Source: Alteromonas lipotrueiana (GTDB taxonomy: Bacteria > Pseudomonadota > Gammaproteobacteria > Enterobacterales > Alteromonadaceae). Taken from it: a stretch of DNA of 58,594 bases. The stretch covers positions 1-58,594 of the forward strand of contig NZ_JAESDK010000024.1 in assembly GCF_019249245.1 (NCBI RefSeq), given 5' to 3'. The position numbers and the translations under genes were made by a program. Below, one piece after another: positions 1 through 9,264 of the stretch (position 1 is its first letter; every line of letters begins with the position of its first letter). The notes under the pieces are model-generated. The model did no database searches and had not been told where the DNA came from. It saw only the letters and a list, made by a program, of their open reading frames with translations.

Positions 1-2830
1 CTGATCTGCGGCGTGGTGTCGTTACCGGTACCTAATGCATCTAGTGCCAGGGTTGGGGCCGAGGTATCAATATTGCCTGTTTGTGACGCAAAGGCCGTGT
101 TACCGGCGCCATCACTTACTTGTGCTGCAATGGTATAATCACCTTCGGCCAGCGCAGTAGTGGGGGTTGCTGTAAAATTACCATTCACATCAACAGTCGC
201 GCTCAGGTTTTCGGTGTTACCGGCGCTGTCGGTCACGGTAATCGCCACCGTGCTGCCTTGGACGGCATCGGTATTACCGCTGATCTGCGGCGTGGTATCG
301 TTACCGGTACCTAATGCATCTAGTGCCAGGGTTGGCGCAGAGGTATCAATATTGCCCGTTTGCGACGCAGTGGCGGTGTTACCCGCAGCATCACTTACTT
401 GTGCTGCAACAGTATAATCACCTTCAGCCAGGGCCGTAGTGGGAGTCGCCGTAAAATTACCGTTAACATCAACAATCGCGCTCAGGCTCTCGGTGTTACC
501 GGCGCTGTCGGTCACAGTGATGGCTACCGTGCTGCCTTCGGCGGCATCGGTATTACCACTGATTTGCGGCGTGGTGTCGTTGCCGGTGCCCAGTGCGTCT
601 AATGACAGGGTTGGCGCAGAGGTATCAATATTACCGGTTTGTGACGTCGTGGCGGTGTTACCTGCGGCGTCGGTCGTCGAGGCAGACACGGTATAATCGC
701 CTTCAGCCAGAGCCGTAGTGGGGGTCGCCGTAAAATTACCGTTAACATCAACAGTCGCGCTCAGGTTTTCAGTGTTACCGGCGCTGTCAGTTACGGTGAT
801 GGCTACCGTACTGCCTTCGGCGGCATCGGTATTACCGCTGATCTGCGGCGTGGTGTCGTTACCGGTGCCCAGTGCATCCAACTCTAACGTTGGCGCAGAG
901 GTATCAATATTGCCGGTTTGAGAGGTAGTGGCCGTGTTACCTGCGGCATCGGTTACTTCTGCCGCAACGGTATAATCACCTTCAGCCAACGCCGTAGTGG
1001 GGGATACGGTAAAGTTTCCATTCACATCAACAGTCGCGGTCAGGCTCTCGGTGTTACCGGCGCTGTCCGTCACGGTAACGGCTACCGTACTGCCTTCGGC
1101 GGCATCGGTATTACCGCTGATCTGCGGCGTGGTGTCGTTACCGGTTCCCAGTGCGTCTAATGACAGGGTTGGCGCAGAGGTATCAATATTACCGGTTTGT
1201 GATGTCGTGGCCGTGTTCCCTGCGGCGTCGGTGGTCGAGGCAGAAACGGTATAATCGCCTTCAGCCAGCGCAGTAGTGGGAGCCGCCGTAAAATTCCCAT
1301 TCACATCAACAGTCGCGCTCAGGTTTTCAGTTTTTCCGGCGCTGTCGGTCACGGTAATGGTTACCGTGCTGCCTTGTGCGGCATCGGTGTTACCGCTGAT
1401 CTGCGGGGTGGTGTCGTTGTCGGTACCCAGCGCATCCAGCTCTAACGTTGGCGCAGAGGTATCAATATTACCGGTTTGCGACGTCGTGGCGGTGTTACCT
1501 GCGGCGTCGGTCGTCGAGGCAGAAACGGTATAATCACCTTCAGCCAGCGCAGTAGTGGGAGTCGCCGTAAAGTTCCCATTCACATCCACTGTCGCACTGA
1601 GATTTTCGGTGTTGCCGGCGCTGTCCGTCACGGTAATCGCCACCGTACTGCCTTCGGCGGCGTCAGTATTACCGCTGATCTGCGGGGTGGTATCGTTACC
1701 GGTACCCAGTGCATCCAACTCTAACGTTGGCGCCGAGGTATCAATATTACCGGTTTGCGACGCAGTTGCGGTATTACCTGCTGCATCGGTGGTCGAGGCA
1801 GACACGGTGTAATCGCCTTCGGCAAGCGCAGTGATTGGGCTAACCGTAAAATTCCCATTCACATCAACAGTCGCGCTCAGGTTTTCGGTGTTACCGGCGC
1901 TGTCAGTTACAGTGATGGCTACCGTGCTGCCTTCGGCGGCATCAGTATTACCACTGATCTGCGGGGTGGTCTCGTTACCGGTACCCAGTGCATCCAACTC
2001 TAACGTTGGCGCCGAGGTATCAATATTACCGGTTTGTGACGTAGTAGCGGTGTTACCTGCGGCATCGGTGGTCGAGGCAGACACGGTGTAATCGCCTTCG
2101 GCAAGCGCAGTGATTGGGCTAACCGTAAAGTTTCCATTTACATCCACCGTGGCGCTTAAGTTTTCAGTGTTACCGGCACTGTCGGTCACGGTAATGGCTA
2201 CTGTGCTGCCTTCGGCGGCGTCAGTATTACCACTGATCTGCGGCGTGGTGTCGTTACCGGTACCTAATGCATCTAGTGCCAGGGTTGGGGCCGAGGTATC
2301 AATATTGCCCGTTTGCGACGCAGTGGCGGTGTTACCCGCAGCATCACTTACTTGTGCTGCAACAGTATAATCACCTTCAGCCAGGGCCGTAGTGGGAGTT
2401 ACGCTAAAGTTCCCATTCACATCAACAGTCGCGCTCAGGTTTTCGGTGTTACCGGCGCTGTCAGTTACAGTGATGGCTACCGTGCTGCCTTCGGCGGCAT
2501 CAGTGTTACCACTGATCTGCGGGGTGGTGTCGTTGCCGGTACCTAATGCATCTAGTACCAGGGTAGGCGCAGAGGTATCAATATTGCCGGTTTGAGAGGT
2601 AGTGGCCGTGTTACCTGCGACATCGGTTACTTCTGCCGCAACGGTATAATCACCTTCAGCCAACGCCGTAGTGGGAGTCGCCGTAAAGTTCCCATTCACA
2701 TCCACTGTCGCACTGAGATTTTCGGTGTTGCCGGCGCTGTCCGTCACGGTAATCGCCACCGTGCTGCCTTGTGCGGCATCGGTATTACCGCTGATCTGCG
2801 GGGTATTATTATTTACCGATGTTTGTTCGT
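1..2830 (-). repeat. About ten near-identical 279-bp tandem repeats (93-aa Ig-like units) within the adhesin
   Basis: Identical landmarks recur at about 160, 439, 718, 997, 1276, 1555, 1831, 2110, 2392 and 2671. The period is 279 bp with one 276-bp and one 282-bp step, all multiples of three. Each unit encodes a domain ending in a conserved ALGTGNDTTPQISGNTDAA-type junction. Copies differ at scattered positions that look shuffled between units, which suggests recombination among them. The array continues past base 1. Copy number is open to assembly collapse. Confidence 0.95.
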
Positions 2831-4874
2831 CTAAAGTCAGTTGCGGAGCCTGAGTGTCGATAGCACCTGCCTGATTAGATTCAATCACAGCGCCTGTTTC
2901 GGTCGTAACTTGGGCATTTACGTTAAAAGTACCGTCAGAGAGTGCGGTTGGGGTCGATACGCTAAAGGCCCCCTGAGCGTCAGCAACGGCTTCAACCGTT
3001 TGTACATTACCGGCAGCGTCTTCTATTGAAATCGTGACTGTAGATCCGGCCGGGGCATCGGTCTGACCGCTGACTTGCGGTGTGGAGTCATTACTAAGCT
3101 CAGCAACATTCACTTCTAAAAACGAAGTACTACTGTTGTCTGTTGCCGGCTCTGATTCGTCAGTTTCCGTCGCTGTTGAACTGGTAATATTACTTGTTTG
3201 TGTAACGGTACCTACATTGCCGGCATTGTCAGTTACCTGGGCAACAACCGTAAACTCGCCGTCGACTAACGCAGAAGTAACCGTTTGCTCAAAGCTGCCA
3301 TCGGCGTCAACCGCGGCAGTGAGTTGTTGGGTGTCGCCGGCACTATCGGTAATCGAAAGCGTTATCGTGCTACCTTCAGGGGCACTCGTAGTACCTGAAA
3401 ATGTGGGTGTGTCGGAAGCTTGTTCGCTGTCTGTGTTTAAGCTGATATCCGGCGCTGTGGTGTCTATAGTGCCAGCATTACTGCTCACTTCTGTGGTATT
3501 TCCTGCTTCATCACTTATTTGAGCGACTACCGAAAACTCGCCTTCAGCCAATGGCGAGGGCACCTGCCCCGAAAATGTTCCGTCAGACTGCACTACCGCA
3601 GTTAAACTTTGGTTCTGGCCCTGGGCATCGGTAACGGTTAAAAAAACCTGCGAGCCTGCCGGTTCATCAGTCGAACCACTAATGACAGGCGTTTCACTAT
3701 TGGTGGCACCCGCTTCATCAATGGTCAGTTGAGGAGAGGTGTTATCGACCGTACCTGAAACAGACGCACTGCTGATGTTACCTGCATTATCTGTAACTTG
3801 CGCAGAAACAGTAAATTCACCTTCGCTTAAGGGGGTAGTAACTGAAACGTTGAAATTACCCTGCTCGTCTGTAGTGGTAGTTAGGGTTTGGGTCTGGCCT
3901 TCTGCGTCTTCTACAATCAGGGTCACCTGGCTATTTTCAGGCAAATCGGTAGAACCACTGATGACCACTTGTTCGCCGTTGACCGAAGCAGGCGGGTCTA
4001 TGGTTATCTGAGGCGCAATAAGATCGATAGTCGTGTTGAACGTTTCAGTGGTGCTGTTTCCCGCGTTGTTGGTTACGATGACGTCTGCAGAAAAATCGCC
4101 AGCCGGTAAATCTTCTGGCAGTACCAGTGTAAAGCTACCGTCCTGAGCCACTGACGAACTCAGGTCTATGGTGTTACCCTCGTTATCGGTTAATACAACC
4201 GCGACTTCTTCGCCTTCACTAAGCGATGACTGTCCGGTAATAGGTGCGGTATTCAGATTGATTTGAGCTGGAATATCAATACTGAGTTGGGGAGCATTAT
4301 TGTCAGAATCAGCGTCGTTGTTTACTGGAGTATTGTTTCCAATTGTATCAGGTTGATCAGAATTAGAGCCGGTTTGTTCGAAGGCGAATTCTTCAGAATC
4401 AGTTTCTTCGGCAATCCGGCTTACTCTGACAAACGAACTGCCGTCTTCAGTGTCACCACGACCGGCGCCACCGCCGGCTGCAGTAGCTTCCAAATTCTCT
4501 AAAATATCGCCATCACCCGCCAGCGCGCTTAGAAACTCAGCATCTGCATCATCTGTATTGGGAGCAGGAGAAACATTGGCGTCATCCAAAGCCTGGTTTA
4601 ACTCCTCAATTGACTCATCGAACACCCCGCCTTCGGTCGCAAAAGGTTCAGCGGGCTGGTTCGCAAACTGAGCCAGCAGATGGCTGAACTGAGTTGCAGA
4701 TAAGCTGATCACCTGATCAGAAGTAGTAAGCTGAGCCCCGCCGTCGGCAGTACCCTCAAGTTGAATATTTAATTCGCTTAGCGTGGCCGGCGTTAGCTCG
4801 GTAACGTTGCCTGAGCTGTCTTCTAAAAATAAGCCGCCCTGAATTTCGACAATGCTGAATTGCGTTGCTGCCAT
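1..4874 (-). CDS. Giant LapA/BpfA-like repeat adhesin with N-terminal retention module (partial, C-terminus beyond base 1)
   Basis: The minus-strand frame is open from the ATG at 4874-4872 to base 1 with no stop, so about 1624 N-terminal residues are visible. The first ~120 residues (MAATQFSIVEIQGG...) look like the retention module of LapA/BpfA adhesins, which lodges in the outer-membrane TolC-type pore and keeps the fibre on the cell. A glycine-rich linker follows with a LapG-type di-alanine site at residues 131-135. Then come about six diverged Ig-like domains of 90-100 aa (VTDNAGN motifs) and about ten near-identical 93-aa repeats. The C-terminal RTX/secretion signal must lie outside. The divergent neighbours are the dedicated type I exporter and the LapD/LapG control pair, so the product is expected to be a cell-surface biofilm adhesin regulated by c-di-GMP. 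Confidence 0.9.
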   Translation of the reverse strand, partial: MAATQFSIVEIQGGLFLEDSSGNVTELTPATLSELNIQLEGTADGGAQLTTSDQVISLSATQFSHLLAQFANQPAEPFATEGGVFDESIEELNQALDDANVSPAPNTDDADAEFLSALAGDGDILENLEATAAGGGAGRGDTEDGSSFVRVSRIAEETDSEEFAFEQTGSNSDQPDTIGNNTPVNNDADSDNNAPQLSIDIPAQINLNTAPITGQSSLSEGEEVAVVLTDNEGNTIDLSSSVAQDGSFTLVLPEDLPAGDFSADVIVTNNAGNSTTETFNTTIDLIAPQITIDPPASVNGEQVVISGSTDLPENSQVTLIVEDAEGQTQTLTTTTDEQGNFNVSVTTPLSEGEFTVSAQVTDNAGNISSASVSGTVDNTSPQLTIDEAGATNSETPVISGSTDEPAGSQVFLTVTDAQGQNQSLTAVVQSDGTFSGQVPSPLAEGEFSVVAQISDEAGNTTEVSSNAGTIDTTAPDISLNTDSEQASDTPTFSGTTSAPEGSTITLSITDSAGDTQQLTAAVDADGSFEQTVTSALVDGEFTVVAQVTDNAGNVGTVTQTSNITSSTATETDESEPATDNSSTSFLEVNVAELSNDSTPQVSGQTDAPAGSTVTISIEDAAGNVQTVEAVADAQGAFSVSTPTALSDGTFNVNAQVTTETGAVIESNQAGAIDTQAPQLTLDEQTSVNNNTPQISGNTDAAQGSTVAITVTDSAGNTENLSATVDVNGNFTATPTTALAEGDYTVAAEVTDVAGNTATTSQTGNIDTSAPTLVLDALGTGNDTTPQISGNTDAAEGSTVAITVTDSAGNTENLSATVDVNGNFSVTPTTALAEGDYTVAAQVSDAAGNTATASQTGNIDTSAPTLALDALGTGNDTTPQISGNTDAAEGSTVAITVTDSAGNTENLSATVDVNGNFTVSPITALAEGDYTVSASTTDAAGNTATTSQTGNIDTSAPTLELDALGTGNETTPQISGNTDAAEGSTVAITVTDSAGNTENLSATVDVNGNFTVSPITALAEGDYTVSASTTDAAGNTATASQTGNIDTSAPTLELDALGTGNDTTPQISGNTDAAEGSTVAITVTDSAGNTENLSATVDVNGNFTATPTTALAEGDYTVSASTTDAAGNTATTSQTGNIDTSAPTLELDALGTDNDTTPQISGNTDAAQGSTVTITVTDSAGKTENLSATVDVNGNFTAAPTTALAEGDYTVSASTTDAAGNTATTSQTGNIDTSAPTLSLDALGTGNDTTPQISGNTDAAEGSTVAVTVTDSAGNTESLTATVDVNGNFTVSPTTALAEGDYTVAAEVTDAAGNTATTSQTGNIDTSAPTLELDALGTGNDTTPQISGNTDAAEGSTVAITVTDSAGNTENLSATVDVNGNFTATPTTALAEGDYTVSASTTDAAGNTATTSQTGNIDTSAPTLSLDALGTGNDTTPQISGNTDAAEGSTVAITVTDSAGNTESLSAIVDVNGNFTATPTTALAEGDYTVAAQVSDAAGNTATASQTGNIDTSAPTLALDALGTGNDTTPQISGNTDAVQGSTVAITVTDSAGNTENLSATVDVNGNFTATPTTALAEGDYTIAAQVSDGAGNTAFASQTGNIDTSAPTLALDALGTGNDTTPQI
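4470..4484 (-). other. Predicted LapG cleavage motif (TAAGG) in the adhesin
   Basis: Residues 131-135 of the adhesin read T-A-A-G-G, preceded by LEA and followed by a Gly/Ala/Arg linker. LapA of Pseudomonas fluorescens is cut by LapG between the two alanines of a TAAG motif at a similar distance from the N-terminus. By analogy the cut here would fall between A132 and A133, releasing the adhesin from its outer-membrane anchor. Confidence 0.75.
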
Positions 4875-5116
4875 AGTGTGTTTTCCTTCGAAATAAGATT
4901 CGGATTAGCAATTACTGAATAACACTAGTACAGCATCGACAAAGACGTATTGGACCTGAGTACAACAAAGGTCTTTTTTAGCGAATGCAAACAAATACCT
5001 ATGTATGAAACGAATTTGCAGAATATCGGGGACAGGACTACTTTTAAAATTCGAGTAACAATATTTTTGTCGTTATCGGCAGTGGACTGCCGCGATGTAC
5101 TTATCAGGATGCAACA

Positions 5117-7084
5117 ATGAGTTTGAAGATTCACCAGGCTGTCGCTCTATCATGTAGTCTGTTTTTATCATTTTCCCTTACTGCGCAAGAACTTGACGTT
5201 CGAAATGTGGTTCAGCATACACTCAATACAAACCCCGACATTCAGGCCAGCCTGCAAGATTTAAAATTAGCGCAGCTACAGGTTCAGGACGCCAAAGGGG
5301 CGCTACGTCCGACGGTAGATGTCACTGCTTCAGCGGCGTATGTAGACCAAAATATCGGACGCGATCCCGAATATGGTGAGTACCAGGGACAAATTGCATT
5401 GTCGCAGTTGTTGTATGATGGCTCGCTGACTTACAACAATATTCGCAGTCTGAAGCAAGGTCAGGTAGTACGCCTGTACCAGCTTTATGCTGAAGTAGAA
5501 CAAACCGCCCAGGAAGCCGTAGAAGCGTATTTAGATATTTTGCTATATCGCGAACTTATGCGCACCGCTGAAGATAATTTGCGCACGCACGTTAGTGTCT
5601 TTAAACAGGTTGATAAAAGCGCAGCTGCGGGGGTAGCCCGGGGCGCCGACCTTGAACAAATTAACGGCCGGCTGTCGCTTTCTGAGTCTAACATTATTAC
5701 CGAGCAGTCTAACTTGCACGACGTTTCTGCCCGGTTTTTACGGATTACCGGTGTTGATCCTAACTTATCTTTGTCGCCTTACGCCCCATCAACGCAAGGC
5801 TACAACGAGCAGTCGGTGGTTACCATAATAGAAAATGCGTATGTGACAAACCCAAGCTTACAGGCCAGTATTTATAATATTGATGCGCGCCAGTTTGATA
5901 AAAAAAGCGTGCAGGGTTTGTATAAGCCCGTGGTTCGACTTGGCGTATCTTACGGTACCCAAAACCGTGACGAAACCGGTGCAGACAATACGTTGACTGA
6001 AGCTCGCGCGGGACTATCCGTTAGCTACAACTTATATAACGGCGGAAGAGATAAAACAGCAATCAAAACCGCACTTTTGCAAATCGATCAGGCAAAGGAT
6101 CTCCGTGATGGTGCCTGTCGTGACATGCGTCAAACCATTCAAATTGCGTTCAACGATATTAATAACCTAAGTCGTCAGCTGCCTACTTTAAATGAACACC
6201 GCTTGTCATCGGCCCGGGTAAGAACCGCGTATTTGGGCCAGTTTAAGTTGGGCCAGCGAACCTTACTGGATTTGCTTGATTCTGAAAACGAAGCTTACGA
6301 AGCGGCCCGAGCCTATACGCTAGCCAAATACACTCAGTATAAAGCAGTTGTCAGGTTGTTAGCTGCACGCGGCACATTAACAGAAAGTCTGAAATTGACC
6401 CCTAATGGCTGGCCTGCTGCGGCAGAACTGGCGCAGCGTCCGGTAAACTACGATCCGCAGTATATTTGCCCGGCCATCAATACCGCTAATTTGGGCACGG
6501 CTGGCAATATTTTAAGTCAGGACTCTGACAATGATGGGGTTACCGATCTGTGGGACGATTGTAACGATACCCAGCCAGGCGCAAAAGTGGATATAAACGG
6601 CTGTGCCGTAACCGCACGCCCTGTGATTAAAAACGAACAGGCCATACCATCAGACACGCCATCAGACACGGCATCATCCTTCAACAAGTCATTTCTCGAA
6701 CAGGTTCCGGTACAAAAAAATATTACCATTGCCGTTCAGTTTGAAAAAAGTACCGCCAATTTTTTGAACAGCGAAGAAACACGGCTGGACGAACTATTGA
6801 ACACCTTGCGTTCAGATTCAGACAAAGCGGTCATCATTGAAGGACACACCTCTATAGATGGCGCAGAGCGTTACAATCAAAAGTTAGGCTTTTTACGGGC
6901 CGAAGCGGTCGCAGACTGGCTTGAACAGCAAGGTGGTATTGATGCTCAGCGAATAGTCACCGTAAGTTACGGCGAATCTATGCCCCTGGCTGCCGGCAAC
7001 ACAAACAGTGCACATCAGAAAAACCGTCGGATTGAAGCCAAAATTGTGGCCTTGAAAGACCTGGTCGAAGGACGAACGCAATAG
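5117..7084 (+). CDS. Type I secretion outer-membrane channel: TolC-family protein fused to a C-terminal OmpA domain (LapE/AggA-like)
   Basis: The 655-aa protein starts with a Sec signal peptide (hydrophobic stretch to about residue 23, then AQELDVRNVVQHTL). Residues 25-435 resemble the TolC fold, including the GQRTLLDLLDSENE motif. Residues 465-500 hold a calcium-binding thrombospondin-3-like stretch (DSDNDGVTDLWDDC). The last ~120 residues are an OmpA peptidoglycan-binding domain (EGHTSIDGAERYNQKLGFLRA). It would form the outer-membrane pore for the divergent adhesin. From memory, the corresponding Shewanella bpfA locus has separate aggA and OmpA-family genes, so this looks like a fusion. 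The ABC transporter starts 2 bp after its stop. Confidence 0.9.
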   Translation: MSLKIHQAVALSCSLFLSFSLTAQELDVRNVVQHTLNTNPDIQASLQDLKLAQLQVQDAKGALRPTVDVTASAAYVDQNIGRDPEYGEYQGQIALSQLLYDGSLTYNNIRSLKQGQVVRLYQLYAEVEQTAQEAVEAYLDILLYRELMRTAEDNLRTHVSVFKQVDKSAAAGVARGADLEQINGRLSLSESNIITEQSNLHDVSARFLRITGVDPNLSLSPYAPSTQGYNEQSVVTIIENAYVTNPSLQASIYNIDARQFDKKSVQGLYKPVVRLGVSYGTQNRDETGADNTLTEARAGLSVSYNLYNGGRDKTAIKTALLQIDQAKDLRDGACRDMRQTIQIAFNDINNLSRQLPTLNEHRLSSARVRTAYLGQFKLGQRTLLDLLDSENEAYEAARAYTLAKYTQYKAVVRLLAARGTLTESLKLTPNGWPAAAELAQRPVNYDPQYICPAINTANLGTAGNILSQDSDNDGVTDLWDDCNDTQPGAKVDINGCAVTARPVIKNEQAIPSDTPSDTASSFNKSFLEQVPVQKNITIAVQFEKSTANFLNSEETRLDELLNTLRSDSDKAVIIEGHTSIDGAERYNQKLGFLRAEAVADWLEQQGGIDAQRIVTVSYGESMPLAAGNTNSAHQKNRRIEAKIVALKDLVEGRTQ

Positions 7085-7086
7085 TT

Positions 7087-9264
7087 ATGAATGCCTCTGT
7101 AAACACCGCGCCGAATGTGGTCATTAAAGAGCGCGCTGATGGCGGCGTGCTGATGGATTGCATGGAAACCATTTGTGCTATTCATAAGCTACCGTTTTCG
7201 CGTGTAACCATTTTGTCAGGCCTGCCACTGAAAAATGGCGAGTTGTCTCCTTCAGCGCTTACCCAGGCCGCCACCAAAGCCGGATTGCAAAGCCGTTCTG
7301 CCAAGCGCTTACTGTCCCATATAAATCCGGCGCTGCTGCCCGCTATTTTAGTGTTGGCTGATCAACAAGCCTGTGTGCTTAAATCAGTAGATGTAGAAAA
7401 TGATTCAGCAGAAGTGATTTATCCTGAGCTTAATCAATCGGTTACCACAGTAAATCTGACATCATTACAAGCACAATACACCGGCTACGTTATTTTTATG
7501 CGTCCGCATAATCAAATAGCGTCATCGTGTGAGGTGGTTTCAAAAAATAAACCGGGTAGCTGGTTTTGGAGTGTCGTTAAAACAGCTTCAGCGTTATATC
7601 GCGATGTGATACTGGCATCAATTTTTATTAGTTTGTTGTCAGTAGCGGTGCCGCTATTTGTTATGAATGTGTACGACCGGGTGGTGCCTAACGCCGCCAT
7701 AGAAACACTATGGGCACTGGCCATCGGGGTGCTTATCGTGCTGCTGGCCGATGTTTGTCTCAGGGCGCTCCGATATTATTTTGTCGAACTGGCAGCCAGC
7801 CGTATTGATGTCAGTTTGTCGGCCAAATTATTACAAAAAGTGATGTCGTTATCGTTTAAAGAAAAACCTGCCTCTACCGGCGCGCTGGTCAGCTCATTAA
7901 ACTCATTTGAAGCGATTCGGGGCATGCTGAACTCGATAACAATTGTTGCCCTGGTAGACATTCCATTTGCTTTTATTTTGCTTGCCATCGTGATGATCAT
8001 TAACAGTTATCTGGCAGGCATTATTTTTTTAGGTGGCGTGGTAATTATTGCCTACGGCTTTTACGTACAAAAAGTCATGCGCGAGCTGGCCGCCGACTCA
8101 CTAAATATCAGCGCTAAAAAAAATGGGTTGATGACCGAAGCTATTGCAGAGTTTGATGATGTACGTTTTTTTGGTGCTCAAAACCACGTGCAGTATCAAT
8201 GGGAAAAACACGCTATTTTTCTGGCAAAGGTCAACGCCAAGCTGCGCCTGTTAGGAAGCTCGGTCAGCAATTTGGCAAGCTGGGTACAACAGGGCGTAGG
8301 GGTAGGCATCATTATCACGGGTGTGTATTTAGTGGTAGATGGTGTCATAACCCAGGGCGGACTTATTGCCGCTTATTTGTTATCAAGCCGGATCATGGGG
8401 CCTATGTCGGCCACCGCCAACCTTATTTCTCAGTTTCATCATGCCCAAACGGCACTTGACTCGCTTAACGGCCTGATGGCGAAAGAAGAAGAGGCCCCGG
8501 AAAAGCGACGCTGGACCAAACACAGTTCGATTGCCGGAAACATCAGCTTTGAAGGGGTTCGGTTTAGCTATCCGGAGCAAAGCATTGAGCGCTTACAAGG
8601 ACTGAGCTTTTCCATTAAAGCGGGCGAACATGTGGCCATACTGGGACGAAATGGCGGCGGAAAGACGTCTGTAAACAGGTTACTGCTTAAAGCTTACAGC
8701 CCCAAAAAAGGCCTGATTACACTCGACAGTATAGATTTGCAGCAATACGAGCCCAGTGCGCTACGCCAGCATATTGGCTATGTACCACAAGACTATCAAC
8801 TGTTTAGTGGTAGCCTTAAAGACAACCTGACCGTATTTGACTCGGGGGTAGACGAGGATGCTATCTGGGAGGTTATTGAAGCGTGCGGGTTAACCGCTTT
8901 TGTGAACAGCCATCCCGATGGTTTGAATATGGCGGTAGGTGAGCGGGGCGCTCAACTATCAGGAGGAAAACGACAATCAGTTGCGCTTGGCCGTGCATTA
9001 TTGAAAAACCCGTCTATCTTTATTCTAGACGAACCCACCTCAGCGATGGACTCAGGACAAGAAGCCCTGGCCAAAAAGCTATTGGCTGCGCGCAGTCAAA
9101 ACAAAACCCTGATACTCAATACTCACCGAGCAACTATGTTAGACCTGGTAGATCGAATTATTGTACTGGAAGCGGGACAGGTTATTGCTGATGGACCCAA
9201 GCAGGACGTACTGAAAAAACTGGCCGCACTTAATGCTGCGGCGCAAAAGGAGCCTCATCAATGA
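7087..9264 (+). CDS. Type I secretion ABC transporter with C39-like domain (LapB/RtxB-like)
   Basis: This 725-aa inner-membrane ATPase would power export of the adhesin. The N-terminal ~130 residues resemble a C39-like domain (LMDCMETICAIHKLPFSR, then SGLPLKNGELSPSAL). Such domains in LapB/HlyB-type exporters bind substrate without proteolysis. Membrane segments span roughly residues 155-430. The nucleotide-binding domain has Walker A GRNGGGKT, signature LSGGKRQ (Lys where Gln is usual), Walker B IFILDEPTSAMD and an H-loop NTHRAT. It lies between the outer-membrane channel and the HlyD-type adaptor, and its TGA overlaps the next ATG as ATGA. Confidence 0.93.
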   Translation: MNASVNTAPNVVIKERADGGVLMDCMETICAIHKLPFSRVTILSGLPLKNGELSPSALTQAATKAGLQSRSAKRLLSHINPALLPAILVLADQQACVLKSVDVENDSAEVIYPELNQSVTTVNLTSLQAQYTGYVIFMRPHNQIASSCEVVSKNKPGSWFWSVVKTASALYRDVILASIFISLLSVAVPLFVMNVYDRVVPNAAIETLWALAIGVLIVLLADVCLRALRYYFVELAASRIDVSLSAKLLQKVMSLSFKEKPASTGALVSSLNSFEAIRGMLNSITIVALVDIPFAFILLAIVMIINSYLAGIIFLGGVVIIAYGFYVQKVMRELAADSLNISAKKNGLMTEAIAEFDDVRFFGAQNHVQYQWEKHAIFLAKVNAKLRLLGSSVSNLASWVQQGVGVGIIITGVYLVVDGVITQGGLIAAYLLSSRIMGPMSATANLISQFHHAQTALDSLNGLMAKEEEAPEKRRWTKHSSIAGNISFEGVRFSYPEQSIERLQGLSFSIKAGEHVAILGRNGGGKTSVNRLLLKAYSPKKGLITLDSIDLQQYEPSALRQHIGYVPQDYQLFSGSLKDNLTVFDSGVDEDAIWEVIEACGLTAFVNSHPDGLNMAVGERGAQLSGGKRQSVALGRALLKNPSIFILDEPTSAMDSGQEALAKKLLAARSQNKTLILNTHRATMLDLVDRIIVLEAGQVIADGPKQDVLKKLAALNAAAQKEPHQ

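Noticed and set aside
120..2853. Many 60-90 codon plus-strand frames in the adhesin repeat region
   Set aside because: They are antisense shadows of the repeats, recurring with the 279-bp period. The real gene is the open minus-strand frame.
3082..3522. 146-codon plus-strand frame
   Set aside because: Lies fully opposite the adhesin and has low-complexity content; no independent support.
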